Source: Idiomarina rhizosphaerae (GTDB lineage: Bacteria; Pseudomonadota; Gammaproteobacteria; Enterobacterales; Alteromonadaceae). From it: 64,000 bases of DNA. The notes below the pieces were generated by a model that saw only the letters and a program-made list of their open reading frames with translations, was not told the origin of the DNA and searched no databases. A program made the translations under genes and the position numbers. The DNA lies in the NCBI RefSeq assembly GCF_024159085.1, contig NZ_JAMZDE010000008.1, positions 372,001-436,000 on the forward strand. Direction: 5' to 3'. Position 1 is the first letter of the stretch; each line of letters opens with the position of its first letter. This document shows positions 51,049 to 60,011 of the stretch, in pieces.

Positions 51049-51329
51049 GCATCTTTAAAGACTTAAAAGCGTCATTAACCGAGGCCGTGGAAATTGAAAG
51101 AGGCCGCAAAGAACCTAGCAAAACATGCCGATTTGAAGTTGCGGATGTTAAAGCGATCCGCGCAAAACTTAATGTTTCACAAGCTGAGTTTGCGGAGGCT
51201 TTAGGGACAAGCCTGGATACAGTAAAAAGCTGGGAAAGCAAACGAAGAAACCCAACAGGTATTTCAGCAAAAGTACTGGATACGATTGAAGATAACCCGC
51301 AGGTATACTACGAGATTGCGTCGCACTAA
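51045..51329 (+). CDS. HigA-type antitoxin (XRE family)
   Basis: A 94-residue DNA-binding antitoxin. The HTH spans SQAEFAEALGTSLDTVKSWE and the following RRNPTGISAKVLDTIEDNP, typical for HigA-2/NadS-like antitoxins. The N-terminal 35 residues probably bind the toxin. ATGA overlap with the toxin gene indicates translational coupling. The palindrome CCTGACGT/ACGTCAGG follows its stop at 51342-51360. Confidence 0.88.
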   Translation: MSIFKDLKASLTEAVEIERGRKEPSKTCRFEVADVKAIRAKLNVSQAEFAEALGTSLDTVKSWESKRRNPTGISAKVLDTIEDNPQVYYEIASH

Positions 51330-51341
51330 TTGCAACTCAGC

Positions 51342-51360
51342 CCTGACGTAAAACGTCAGG
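51342..51360. repeat. CCTGACGT palindrome (REP-like unit)
   Basis: CCTGACGT and ACGTCAGG flank an AAA loop, followed by CTACGCG. The unit resembles the two palindromes at 60012-60154 (CCTGACAT/ATGTCAGG with a flanking GTAGC/GCTAC). It may be a dispersed REP-like repeat, or here a terminator for the toxin-antitoxin operon. Confidence 0.5.
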
Positions 51361-51376
51361 CTACGCGAACAGAAGA

Positions 51377-51428
51377 CACAAAAAAGCCGCTCAAGTGAGC
51401 GGCTTTTTATATGGAATTGGTGGAGCTG
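51377..51428. repeat. Right 52-bp repeat at ssrA 3' end (att-like)
   Basis: Contains the 3' terminal bases of tmRNA (CCA end at 51418) and its terminator. It matches 31761-31812 with three mismatches. Since it includes the functional ssrA end it is the chromosomal target side of the island. Confidence 0.85.
51381..51406 (-). terminator. Terminator of ssrA
   Basis: AAAAGCCGCTC pairs with GAGCGGCTTTT around an AAGT loop; A- and T-runs on both sides make it work in both directions. It is directly beyond the CCA end of tmRNA. Confidence 0.85.
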
Positions 51429-51776
51429 GCGGGAGTTGAACCCGCGTCCGCAATACCTACATCCTCGGTCCTACATGCTTAGTCAGTCATTTAGTTAATC
51501 AGTGTGACGCCGACTGACAGGCTTCACAACTGACGAGTCCGATTGGTTTTAACGCTTCAGCTCCGGACAAAGCCTCCACGCGAGTCTACATTAGTTTGAG
51601 CCATCCTGATCCGGTCTCGCAGACAAAGCGCCGGGGGATGGGCTTAGCGGGTTATTAAGCCGCTAGAGCGTAGTTGTCGTCGTTTGCAACTATTAGGTTG
51701 AGGCTTTTTACGAGGCCTGCCTCACCTCGGCATGCACCTTGGGTTTCGTGTATCCCGTCGAATCCAGATCAGCCCC
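51418..51776 (-). ncRNA. ssrA: Transfer-messenger RNA
   Basis: Starts GGGGCTGATCTGGATTCGAC on the minus strand and ends with the T-arm GGGTTCAACTCCCG-type sequence and CAGCTCCACCA, about 359 nt. The resume codon and tag (51658-51687) read ANDDNYALAA and are followed by TAATAA, a typical gammaproteobacterial proteolysis tag. It rescues stalled ribosomes with SmpB. The 3' end is the integration site of the neighbouring island. Confidence 0.97.
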
Positions 51777-51816
51777 AAAGCTATTACTTACGTAACTTGT
51801 GTACTATAACTCAGAC

Positions 51817-51852
51817 ACCGCTTAAGTGCTATAAGTTCTGCACTCAAGCGGT
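51817..51852. other. Inverted repeat between ssrA and elbB
   Basis: ACCGCTTAAGTGC and GCACTCAAGCGGT form a 13-bp imperfect hairpin, with TTATTTATT on the plus side. It might stop minus-strand transcripts of elbB, though that side lacks a U-tract. Confidence 0.4.
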
Positions 51853-51877
51853 TATTTATTGGGCGTTAAGTTAGGTA

Positions 51878-52531
51878 TTAGGCAGCCATATATAAGACTT
51901 TTTCAACTAACTTACTAATGCCCTCTTCCGCATCCGGCAGGTTTTCAGCCAGCATATAGGCCGGTGTGGTAACTAACTGGTGTTTGTCATCAACGACAAT
52001 ATCGCGAACACCACAGTTCACGTGCTCGCCGCCCATTTTATTAATGGCACTGGCAACTTCGCCGTCGTTACCAATAGTCACTTTCACACCCTTTCCGTAA
52101 ATATGCGGTAACAATACAGGGGAAATACACATGTAGCCCGCGGGCTTCTTCGTCTCAACAAAGGCTTTTCCAACCTTCAATACCTGGTCGTTTACCTTCA
52201 TATCAGCACCTTTAACGGCAAAATCGCAGAAGTTTTTGGCAACACCAAAACCGCCCGGCAATATTAACGCGTCAAATTCTGACGAATCTAAGTCGGTTAA
52301 GGGTTTAACCTCACCGCGGGTAATGCGTGCAGCTTCTTCCAGAACATTGCGCTTATCACCGCTTTCTTCACCTTTAAGATGGTTAATGGTGTGCATCTGC
52401 TCAATGTCCGGCGCAAAGCACTCGTAGCTGGCACCCTGCTTTGCTATGTGCAATAGGGTTAATACAGCTTCGTTCACTTCGGCTCCGTCAAAAACACCGG
52501 AGCCGGATAAAATAACTGCTACTTTTTTCAT
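51878..52531 (-). CDS. elbB: Isoprenoid biosynthesis glyoxalase ElbB
   Basis: A 217-residue DJ-1/PfpI-superfamily protein. Diagnostic segments are VAVILSGSGVFDGAEVNEAV at the N-terminus, ALILPGGFGVAKNFCDFA and GYMCISPVLLPHIYGKG with the nucleophilic cysteine. E. coli ElbB has glyoxalase activity and was linked to isoprenoid synthesis. Length is normal. It is encoded upstream of ssrA on the same strand, with the old yellow enzyme gene before it. Confidence 0.93.
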   Translation of the reverse strand: MKKVAVILSGSGVFDGAEVNEAVLTLLHIAKQGASYECFAPDIEQMHTINHLKGEESGDKRNVLEEAARITRGEVKPLTDLDSSEFDALILPGGFGVAKNFCDFAVKGADMKVNDQVLKVGKAFVETKKPAGYMCISPVLLPHIYGKGVKVTIGNDGEVASAINKMGGEHVNCGVRDIVVDDKHQLVTTPAYMLAENLPDAEEGISKLVEKVLYMAA

Positions 52532-52566
52532 AGTCGAAACCTCCTGTCCGCTACTTAAAATTCGCT

Positions 52567-53685
52567 TTAATCCAGTTCTATGTGCGCGTCGTTTTCATCG
52601 CGCCACTTCCACTCATTCTCAAGTGTAGCGGTTGGTTGCAGCATGGCAAAATCTAACTGACGTATTGGCTCGGAAGACTTAATTCGAATTGGAAAGTCCG
52701 GATTCGCTAATGACGTTTTCGCCATAGCCAGCAAAGCATTAGGATAGTGCGCCGCAACATGCTCATAGTTTTTCTCGCTAATACCACCGTTTACAATTAA
52801 CGGGATATCCGAAAACTCCTGCACAATGTCGCCCAATGATTTATTACTGCCGCCTTTAAACGGCTTACGCATTACGTCCGTATCTGTGGTGTGAATGTAA
52901 TCCACACCGGCTTTTTCCATCGCCTTAACCACTTTTATCATGGCGTCTTCGCCTTCCGGCCACTGATAATCGGAGTCAGTCACGGTAATTTGACTTAAAC
53001 GTACACCTACAATGAAGTCGTCGCCTGCGGCGGATTTCGCAGCCTTAACCACTAACTCCAGAAAATGCATGCGTTTTGCCATTTCTCCGCCCCACTGGTC
53101 AGGACGCTGATTAAAGTAATCACTTAAAAACTCATTCAGTAAATAACCGTTAGCCGCGTGCAGCTCAACCCCGTCAAAACCTGCCTCTTTAGCCCGGTTT
53201 ACGGCACCGACAAAACCGTTCATAACGGCATCAAAATCCGTTTCATCCATGGCTTTCACTTCAGGCCAGCCGTCGGTTTTGCCATACAAGTCCAGCGGTT
53301 CACCTTTAGGCTTTACTTCGCTGGGCGCAATGGGTGTATCGGTGTATTCATTGTGCTGGAACTGAGCGCCAGCATGCATCAACTGCATAATGAATTTGCA
53401 GTCATGTTTGTGTACTCGTTCGACAATTTCTTTCCAGGCATCGGTTTGTGGTGCGTCAGTAATGCCCGGTTGATTTTCATACCCCTGGCTTGCCTGCTGA
53501 TCTGTGTATACGCCTTCGCTGATGATCATGCTCCAGCCGCCTTTCGCGAAACGCTCGTAGTACTCGCCCATTAACTCCGTTGGCTTGCCTTTCTTGTCGG
53601 CACTGGTTCGTGTCATAGGTGCCACAACAAAACGGTTTTCAAGCTTGTGGCCTTTTAATTCAAAATCATCAAATGCTGAACTCAT
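52567..53685 (-). CDS. Old yellow enzyme family alkene reductase
   Basis: A 372-residue FMN-dependent NAD(P)H:flavin oxidoreductase of the OYE family. The TIM barrel has NRFVVAPMTRTSADKKG at the start, FDGVELHAANGYLLNEFLSD with conserved acidic and histidine positions, and PLIVNGGISEKNYE late for FMN phosphate binding. Reduces activated C=C bonds of enones or nitro compounds. The start at 53685 follows AAGGAATT. It lies 36 bp upstream of elbB, so they may be cotranscribed. Confidence 0.88.
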   Translation of the reverse strand: MSSAFDDFELKGHKLENRFVVAPMTRTSADKKGKPTELMGEYYERFAKGGWSMIISEGVYTDQQASQGYENQPGITDAPQTDAWKEIVERVHKHDCKFIMQLMHAGAQFQHNEYTDTPIAPSEVKPKGEPLDLYGKTDGWPEVKAMDETDFDAVMNGFVGAVNRAKEAGFDGVELHAANGYLLNEFLSDYFNQRPDQWGGEMAKRMHFLELVVKAAKSAAGDDFIVGVRLSQITVTDSDYQWPEGEDAMIKVVKAMEKAGVDYIHTTDTDVMRKPFKGGSNKSLGDIVQEFSDIPLIVNGGISEKNYEHVAAHYPNALLAMAKTSLANPDFPIRIKSSEPIRQLDFAMLQPTATLENEWKWRDENDAHIELD

Positions 53686-53757
53686 ACGGAATTCCTTTTT
53701 CATCCAATACTATTATATGACTTTGAGCATAATTACGCAGAATTCAAGGGGAATTGA

Positions 53758-54900
53758 TCACTTTGTTGTTAAATCAGCTGAAAGTACGACCGCTGCTTTT
53801 TGCTTACGGCCACCGTAGCCAAAGGCTTTGCTGAAGGTACTTATAGGCACAGGTAAATATTGACGTTCCGTAGGAGATTCCCAGGGCAAGGTGTCATAAT
53901 CGGGGTCGTTTATATAAATGAAGTCATCGTCCGCAGCGCAAATTAAGACCCAATGCGGTGCCCGAATACCATCAAACTGATAAGTAGAAATAAGCACCAT
54001 AACCAGACAGCCCTGGCTTAAATCTTCTTTTATCAAAGTCACATCATAATCGCGCACAACAATGGGAACACCGTGCTTTTCCAGGTAGGTCATATCGGCT
54101 TGCTGTATGCGCTGCATAACCGTTTTTTTCTGCTCCTGACGGACCGAATCCACAAATAATGGCTGGTCGGTATTTACTTCCACCCGAACTTTCAGGCCAC
54201 GCTGAAACGCTGCCCGAGCCAACCCATGAGGGCCGCAGCCGCCGTGCCCGGAGGTCATGTAAATGGTCGTCGCCTGACGCCAAATTTCCAGCTCTTCGGC
54301 TTGTGGGTCGCTACTGGGCCGGCCGAAATAGTCCATAGCCATTAGCAGGCTTGCCGGACCACAGGTAAACTCCGTCGACTGGGTCAACATAGGGACATAT
54401 TCTTCGGTTGCTCCCACGCCTGCATCTTCACCCATTTCGTAACGAGGCAACAGTTTTTGCAGAACCAGAGCGTCTGTCGATTGCGATGCAGAAGGCGGGA
54501 AATAGGCTTCGCGCAGCTCTATTGCCCGGAAGCCTTCGCTGTTCATCAGCTGTTGTCCTACTGTATTAGAGGTTGCCACCTCGGTACGTAAAAACAAAGA
54601 ATGCCGCTCATCAGCAAGGTCTTCTGCAGCTTGCAACAAACGGCGACCATAGCCATTACTACGATGCTCTTTTTCGACAACCAAAGCATAGAGTCGAGCC
54701 AGGTTCGTATTGTTTCGGTACAGGACAACGGTATACCCAATGACCTTTTCGTTCAGCAGTAACACCTGAAAATCGGCACTAGGCGACTCAATAAACCGCC
54801 GAAAACTGCGCTTACTGATCGCATCTTCGGGGAAAGTGACAGCTTCTAGCGCCGCTACCGCGTCTAAATGCTCATTACGTGCCGGTTGAATACTGGCCAT
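53758..54900 (-). CDS. GNAT acetyltransferase fused to C39-like peptidase (DUF3335)
   Basis: A 380-residue two-domain protein. Residues 1-150 are a RimI-like GNAT domain with acetyl-CoA motif ARLYALVVEKEHRSNGYGRR. Residues 165-380 form a C39-like papain-fold domain with cysteine in LTQSTEFTCGPASLLMAMDY, histidine in GIRAPHWVLICA and acid in IYINDPDYDTLP. The fusion is known in proteobacteria, often next to RimK-type ligases, but none is seen here. Function unproven; it may process and acetylate peptides. Confidence 0.85.
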   Translation of the reverse strand: MASIQPARNEHLDAVAALEAVTFPEDAISKRSFRRFIESPSADFQVLLLNEKVIGYTVVLYRNNTNLARLYALVVEKEHRSNGYGRRLLQAAEDLADERHSLFLRTEVATSNTVGQQLMNSEGFRAIELREAYFPPSASQSTDALVLQKLLPRYEMGEDAGVGATEEYVPMLTQSTEFTCGPASLLMAMDYFGRPSSDPQAEELEIWRQATTIYMTSGHGGCGPHGLARAAFQRGLKVRVEVNTDQPLFVDSVRQEQKKTVMQRIQQADMTYLEKHGVPIVVRDYDVTLIKEDLSQGCLVMVLISTYQFDGIRAPHWVLICAADDDFIYINDPDYDTLPWESPTERQYLPVPISTFSKAFGYGGRKQKAAVVLSADLTTK

Positions 54901-55022
54901 AAAATAAAACCCCTTAATTTTACGCAGATTTTACGCCTAAAGACGCTTTCGGTATAGAGATTTTACGCCCTGCGGAATTAACCTTAGCAATAGAAAAAGT
55001 CGGTTCTTCGCACGAGGTAACA

Positions 55023-56474
55023 GTGAATCTAAAAGCAACGTTGCGCCTACTCACCTGGCCTATGATCTGGATTGCCTCAATTCAGTGTTTCTTTGGTTTG
55101 CTCTCTGTTTTTGTCTTTAGGGACAAAACCTTTACCGACTTTATTTACCCCTCTCTATTATGCCTTATTCTCGCGTTCTTTCTTTTTATCCGCACTAATC
55201 GCGGTGAGCAAAAGAAAATTTTTTTCCGCGAAGCCTTAGCTTTTGCGTCTTTTACCTGGATTTTAATGGGCGTTCTGGGGGCTTTACCTATTATGTCCGT
55301 TACCGGCGTCAGTTTCACCGACGCAGTGTTTGAATCTGTCAGCGCTATGACCACCACCGGTGCAACCATTCTCACCGGCCTTGATGAAATGCCCAAGAGC
55401 TTTTTACTGTACCGCCAGTTTCTGCAATGGATGGGTGGGCTCGGTATCGTTATTTTTGTGGTTGCCATTCTTCCCATGCTAAACGTGGGTGGCATGCGCC
55501 TGCTTAAAGCGGAAACTCCAGGCCCCATTAAAAACGAAAAGTTAGCGCCCCGGGTTGCCAGCACCAGTCGTTATCTCTGGTTGGTTTATCTGTGCCTGAC
55601 AATAGGCTGCGCTGGCAGTTACTGGCTGGCAGGTATGTCTCCATTCGATGCCATTGCCCATAGCCTGACCACGGTATCTACCGGTGGATTTTCGCCCTAC
55701 GACGCCAGTATGGGGCACTTCCAGCAACCCATTATTTTGGTCGTAGCCGATGTGTTTATGATTCTGGGAGCTATCAGTTTTGCCCTGCACCATAAACTGT
55801 TTACAGCCAGAGCCATAAGTGGCTACTGGCAGGACGAAGAGACCCGTTGGTTTTTAATTGCACTGGCCGTTTTCAGCGTTATTCTTACCGTTCTGGCATT
55901 TAACGCTCAAACTCACCATTCCTTCTGGGAGTCTCTGAACCAGGCGGTTTTTCATGTTGTTTCCTTTATGACCAGTACCGGTTACGGTGCCGATGACCTT
56001 TCGGCTTGGCCGGCGGCTACCGCTGGCTTTTTAGTGGCAGCCAGTTACCTGGGCGGTTGCGCCGGCTCGACGGCCGGAGGTAACAAGTTTATTCGTAATG
56101 TCATTACCTTACGCATTCTGAAACACCAAATGCTGCAGGCAATACATCCGCGTGCCATTATGAAAGTGGTATATCAGGGAAAAGCGGTAACTAACGACGT
56201 GATTCAGGCGGTGATGAGCTTTATGCTAATGGTGGCAATTAGCTCAATGGTACTTACCCTCATACTAATGCTGACCGGCCTGGACTTTTTCTCTGCATTT
56301 ACCGCCGTTTCGGCCTGTCTGAACGTACTTGGCCCGGGCTTTGGCGAAGTTTCCAGTAACTTTATTCCAGTATCAGATACCGGAACCTGGGTACTGACAT
56401 TAGCAATGATTTTAGGACGCCTTGAATACTTTACTTTGCTAACATTGTTACTTCCTCAATTCTGGCGAGACTAG
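55023..56474 (+). CDS. trkH: TrkH-family potassium uptake protein
   Basis: A 483-residue membrane protein of the Trk/Ktr K+ transporter superfamily, with the four pore loops visible: SVSAMTTTGATILTGLDE, SLTTVSTGGFSPYDASMG, SFMTSTGYGADDLSAWP and AVSACLNVLGPGFGEVS. The hallmark YRQFLQWMGGLGIVIFVVAI is present. It needs a TrkA-type NAD-binding subunit from elsewhere. The start is GTG at 55023 with GAGG upstream. A KdpD-like kinase and KdpE-like regulator follow immediately, which suggests potassium-linked control of this transporter. Confidence 0.92.
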   Translation: MNLKATLRLLTWPMIWIASIQCFFGLLSVFVFRDKTFTDFIYPSLLCLILAFFLFIRTNRGEQKKIFFREALAFASFTWILMGVLGALPIMSVTGVSFTDAVFESVSAMTTTGATILTGLDEMPKSFLLYRQFLQWMGGLGIVIFVVAILPMLNVGGMRLLKAETPGPIKNEKLAPRVASTSRYLWLVYLCLTIGCAGSYWLAGMSPFDAIAHSLTTVSTGGFSPYDASMGHFQQPIILVVADVFMILGAISFALHHKLFTARAISGYWQDEETRWFLIALAVFSVILTVLAFNAQTHHSFWESLNQAVFHVVSFMTSTGYGADDLSAWPAATAGFLVAASYLGGCAGSTAGGNKFIRNVITLRILKHQMLQAIHPRAIMKVVYQGKAVTNDVIQAVMSFMLMVAISSMVLTLILMLTGLDFFSAFTAVSACLNVLGPGFGEVSSNFIPVSDTGTWVLTLAMILGRLEYFTLLTLLLPQFWRD

Positions 56475-56490
56475 CACATGAGATTAGAAC

Positions 56491-57522
56491 ATGAGTAAAC
56501 AGCCCTGGTTAGGTTACCTGGTCTCCGTTGCCATCACCGGCACTGCGGCGGGTCTTGCTTACCTGCTCGATCACTGGTTACTGCCAACCTCCGGTACGGT
56601 ACTCATTCTTCAACTAGCAGTGCTGCTTATCGCGTTTTTAACCAATTTTCGCGCGGCACTACTTGCCGTTGTTCTGGCCCTGCTGTTGTTTAATTTTTTA
56701 TTCACAGAACCGCGCTATTCGCTGCACATGAGCGACATAGACGAAATGGTTACTGCAATTGTATTTATTGCCGTGGGCGTTATTACCAGCCACTTAGCCA
56801 CCTCGTTCAGAAACCAGAAAGAAAGCTTACGTCAGGCTCAGTTGCGCTCCAACATTCTGCTTTCGGTTTCACATGACCTGAGAACCCCGCTTGCCAGCGT
56901 CATTGGTAATTTAAGTACATTGCAGGCGTATCAGGAACGCTTGCCGGAGCAAGAACGAGCCGAGCTGTTACAGGGTGCGCTGGATGAAAGTGACCGCCTG
57001 CATCGTTATATCGAAAACCTATTACAGGCAACCCGACTGCAGCACGGCGAAATTCGTCTAACTCATGCAGTGCAGGATATTCGTCCGGTTATCAGTAAAA
57101 CTCTGGCGCGCTTTGCTTCACAAGAACGGTTACTGGTTAAAGATAATTTACAGCACGCTATGGTTGAAGTTCAGTCCTCGCTGCTGGAGCAGGCATTGTT
57201 TAATGTTATTGATAACGCTATGCGCTTTTCCGGCGAGACAGCGCCGGTTACTTTGTCACTGTCAGAAACCGACAAGTTCATTGTCATTGATATTAAAGAT
57301 GAAGGCCCCGGCATAGAAACCAGTAAGCGCTCGCTTGTATTTAATGTTTTTTATTCGTCGCGCGAGAAAGACTCGGGCACCGGCGGAACCGGTCTGGGGC
57401 TGTCCGTTGCTAAAGGAATAATCGACATTCATAACGGCCACATAGGTATTGAAGAAAGCTCTGATGGCTGCCTTGTCCGAATTAAATTACCACGCGCCAA
57501 CATCACAGAGGAAGTCTCATGA
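56491..57522 (+). CDS. KdpD-like sensor histidine kinase (DUF4118, lacking the Usp/KdpD sensor half)
   Basis: A 343-residue kinase. Four transmembrane helices of the DUF4118 type lie at about 8-105. HisKA domain: SVSHDLRTPLASVIGNLSTL with the phospho-accepting histidine. HATPase_c: NVIDNAMRFSG, DIKDEGPGIE and GTGLGLSVAKGIIDIHNG. E. coli KdpD has a long cytoplasmic N-terminus (KdpD plus Usp domains) that is absent here. It is followed by the response regulator with a 4-bp overlap and preceded by trkH 16 bp away. Confidence 0.88.
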   Translation: MSKQPWLGYLVSVAITGTAAGLAYLLDHWLLPTSGTVLILQLAVLLIAFLTNFRAALLAVVLALLLFNFLFTEPRYSLHMSDIDEMVTAIVFIAVGVITSHLATSFRNQKESLRQAQLRSNILLSVSHDLRTPLASVIGNLSTLQAYQERLPEQERAELLQGALDESDRLHRYIENLLQATRLQHGEIRLTHAVQDIRPVISKTLARFASQERLLVKDNLQHAMVEVQSSLLEQALFNVIDNAMRFSGETAPVTLSLSETDKFIVIDIKDEGPGIETSKRSLVFNVFYSSREKDSGTGGTGLGLSVAKGIIDIHNGHIGIEESSDGCLVRIKLPRANITEEVS

Positions 57523-58232
57523 ATGCACAAGCCCGCACCGACGGCCCCCGCATTTTAGTCATTGATGACGAACCACAGATACGACGCTTTATGCGTGCCT
57601 CGCTCACCGCCGAAGGTTATACCTACCTGGAAGCAGCGACAGCCGAGCAAGGGATAAAGCAGATTACCAGCCAGAACCCGCATTTGGTCATTCTGGACTT
57701 AGGCCTGCCTGACGCTGACGGCTATCAGGTCATGCGACAGCTGCGCGAATGGAGTCAGGTGCCGGTACTGGTACTGACCGCACGTGACGACGAACTGCAG
57801 AAAGTTAAACTACTGGAAGGCGGAGCTAACGACTACCTGACCAAACCCTTTGGTATTCGGGAGCTTATGGCGCGTATTCATGTTTTATTACGCGACCTCT
57901 CTGATCAAAAACCCACAGCCGAAGCTCAGCTTCGTTTTGGTGAGTTACTCATCGACCGCGAGCAACACAAAGTGTTTCTGCAAAACGAGATGGTTAACTT
58001 GTCCCGTAAAGAATACGCCTTACTGGATTTTTTAGTCAGCCACCCGCAAAAACTCGTTACTCAGCAACAGTTGCTGGAGAAAATTTGGGGTCGAACGCAT
58101 CAGGAAGACACTCACTATCTGCGTATTTTTGTCAGCCAGGTGCGTAAAAAGCTCAAAGATGACCCGGCACAGCCAAAGTATATAGAAACAGAACCCGGTG
58201 TTGGTTACCGGTTTATCGCAGAGAAATCCTGA
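57519..58232 (+). CDS. KdpE-like OmpR-family response regulator
   Basis: A 237-residue regulator. The receiver domain has acidic pair VIDDEPQIRR, phospho-acceptor HLVILDLGLPDADGY and the lysine in NDYLTKPFGIREL. The winged-helix DNA-binding domain includes SRKEYALLDFLVSHPQKLVT and GVGYRFIAEKS. It pairs with the upstream kinase (4-bp overlap). No kdpFABC genes are in the window, so the likely target is trkH or an unlinked operon. Confidence 0.9.
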   Translation: MNAQARTDGPRILVIDDEPQIRRFMRASLTAEGYTYLEAATAEQGIKQITSQNPHLVILDLGLPDADGYQVMRQLREWSQVPVLVLTARDDELQKVKLLEGGANDYLTKPFGIRELMARIHVLLRDLSDQKPTAEAQLRFGELLIDREQHKVFLQNEMVNLSRKEYALLDFLVSHPQKLVTQQQLLEKIWGRTHQEDTHYLRIFVSQVRKKLKDDPAQPKYIETEPGVGYRFIAEKS

Positions 58233-58315
58233 CACAATAGTGAGGTCATAAGCTACCTTTTGTGGCTTAAATCGTGTTAAACTTGCGCGCAAATTTTGCC
58301 AGTCGGGATTATTCT

Positions 58316-59371
58316 GTGAGCGATAAAAAACCTTCTTTAAGTTATAAAGACGCGGGCGTCGACATTGACGCTGGTAATGCATTGGTTGAACGTATTAAAG
58401 GCGTTACCAAGCGCACGCACCGGCCTGAAGTCATGGGGAACATTGGTGGGTTTGGTGCTCTGTGTGAAATCCCGGCGGGTTATAAACAACCGGTTTTGGT
58501 TTCCGGAACCGACGGTGTGGGTACCAAGCTGCGTTTAGCCATAGACCTTAAACGCCACCGCGGTGTTGGTATCGATTTGGTTGCTATGTGCGTCAACGAC
58601 CTTATTGTACAAGGCGCTGAGCCGTTGTTCTTTCTCGACTACTATGCAACGGGCAAACTGGACGTTGACGTAGCAGCCGATGTGGTTGCCGGTATAGGCG
58701 ATGGCTGCGAGCAGTCAGGTTGCGCGCTCATCGGCGGCGAAACCGCAGAAATGCCGGGCATGTACGAAGGCGGCGATTATGACTTAGCCGGCTTTTGTAC
58801 GGGTGTGGTCGAAAAATCTGAAATTATTGACGGCAGCAAAGTCGCCGACGGCGATGCGTTAATTGCTCTGGCATCCAGTGGTCCTCATTCAAATGGTTAC
58901 TCGCTTATTCGCAAAATTATTGAAGTGAGCGGTGCTGATCTAGAATCTCATTTACAGGGCAAAACACTGGCTGACCATTTATTAGAGCCTACCCGCATTT
59001 ACGTTAAGTCGGTTCTTGAGCTGATTAAACACGTATCGGTACACGCCTTGTCACATATTACCGGCGGCGGTTTCTGGGAAAACATCCCTCGCGTACTGCC
59101 TAAAGGTAGTAAAGCTGTTATTGATGGTAACAGCTGGGACTGGCCAGTTATCTTCGACTGGTTAAAAGAAAACGGCAATGTCAGCATGAAAGAAATGTAC
59201 CGCACCTTTAACTGTGGTGTGGGTATGGTTATTGCGGTTCCCAACGAGCAAGCAGATAAATCCATTCAAATTCTGACCGATGCTGGCGAAGACGCCTGGA
59301 AAATTGGCCGTATTGCCAACGCAGCTGAAGGTGAAGAGCAAGTCGACATTCTGGCCGACGAGACTCACTAA
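58316..59371 (+). CDS. purM: Phosphoribosylformylglycinamidine cyclo-ligase
   Basis: A 351-residue AIR synthetase, forming aminoimidazole ribotide from FGAM with ATP. Typical blocks: [52 protein letters not shown] and [15 protein letters not shown]. The start is GTG at 58316, where family similarity begins; an upstream ATG at 58274 gives a non-conserved extension. purN follows directly. Confidence 0.95.
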   Translation: MSDKKPSLSYKDAGVDIDAGNALVERIKGVTKRTHRPEVMGNIGGFGALCEIPAGYKQPVLVSGTDGVGTKLRLAIDLKRHRGVGIDLVAMCVNDLIVQGAEPLFFLDYYATGKLDVDVAADVVAGIGDGCEQSGCALIGGETAEMPGMYEGGDYDLAGFCTGVVEKSEIIDGSKVADGDALIALASSGPHSNGYSLIRKIIEVSGADLESHLQGKTLADHLLEPTRIYVKSVLELIKHVSVHALSHITGGGFWENIPRVLPKGSKAVIDGNSWDWPVIFDWLKENGNVSMKEMYRTFNCGVGMVIAVPNEQADKSIQILTDAGEDAWKIGRIANAAEGEEQVDILADETH

Positions 59372-60009
59372 TGAAGCGTATTGTTGTACTAATTTCAGGC
59401 ACCGGTAGTAATATGCAGGCCATTCAACAGGCCTGCGAAGATGGAAAAGTCGCCGGTGAATTGGTTGCGGTTATTTCCAATAAAGCCTCGGCTAAAGGCT
59501 TAGAGAAGGCGGCCGCTAAAGGCATTAACACCGAAGTGCTCAGCCACAAAGAGTTTGACTCGCGTGAAGCTTATGACGCTGAACTGAAGTCGCTGATTGA
59601 CAGTTACCAGCCCGATTTAGTGGTTCTGGCCGGCTTTATGCGCATTCTGACGGGTGATTTTACACGCCACTATGAAGGCCGCATGTTCAACATTCACCCG
59701 TCACTGCTGCCTAAATACAAAGGTGTGAATACGCACCAGCGGGCATTAGACGCGGGCGATATCGAACACGGTGTGAGTGTGCATTTTGTGACAGAAGAAC
59801 TCGATGGTGGCCCGGTGGTATTGCAGGCTAAAGTACCTATTTTTGAGGGCGACACAGTGGAAGAGGTTCAGGCTCGCGTGCACGAGCAGGAACACCGTAT
59901 TTATCCGCTTGTGGTTAACTGGTTTTGTCAGGAGCGTCTGAAGCTGCAAGGCGGCCGCGTTACATTGGACGGCGAAGTCCTTGGCTCTCAAGGCTACGCA
60001 ACCGAATAA
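59371..60009 (+). CDS. purN: Phosphoribosylglycinamide formyltransferase
   Basis: A 212-residue folate-dependent GAR transformylase. Motifs: VLISGTGSNMQAIQQACEDG, DLVVLAGFMRILTGDF and the catalytic FNIHPSLLPKYKGVNTHQRA with Asn, His and the later Asp in EELDGGPVVLQAKV. Its start overlaps the last base of the purM stop region, so the two genes form the standard purMN operon. Confidence 0.95.
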   Translation: MKRIVVLISGTGSNMQAIQQACEDGKVAGELVAVISNKASAKGLEKAAAKGINTEVLSHKEFDSREAYDAELKSLIDSYQPDLVVLAGFMRILTGDFTRHYEGRMFNIHPSLLPKYKGVNTHQRALDAGDIEHGVSVHFVTEELDGGPVVLQAKVPIFEGDTVEEVQARVHEQEHRIYPLVVNWFCQERLKLQGGRVTLDGEVLGSQGYATE

Positions 60010-60011
60010 TT

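Larger units (their letters stand above)
31761..51428. mobile_element. Putative genomic island at ssrA
   Basis: Direct repeats at 31761-31812 and 51377-51428 bound about 19.6 kb. The right repeat includes the genuine 3' end of ssrA, a classic target for tyrosine integrases. Outside lie housekeeping genes (oleate hydratase; elbB). Inside are accessory modules, an AT-rich biosynthetic operon, an IS3 remnant and a toxin-antitoxin pair. No integrase gene remains, so the island is either fixed by loss of its integrase or was built by successive exchanges at this site. Confidence 0.7.
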
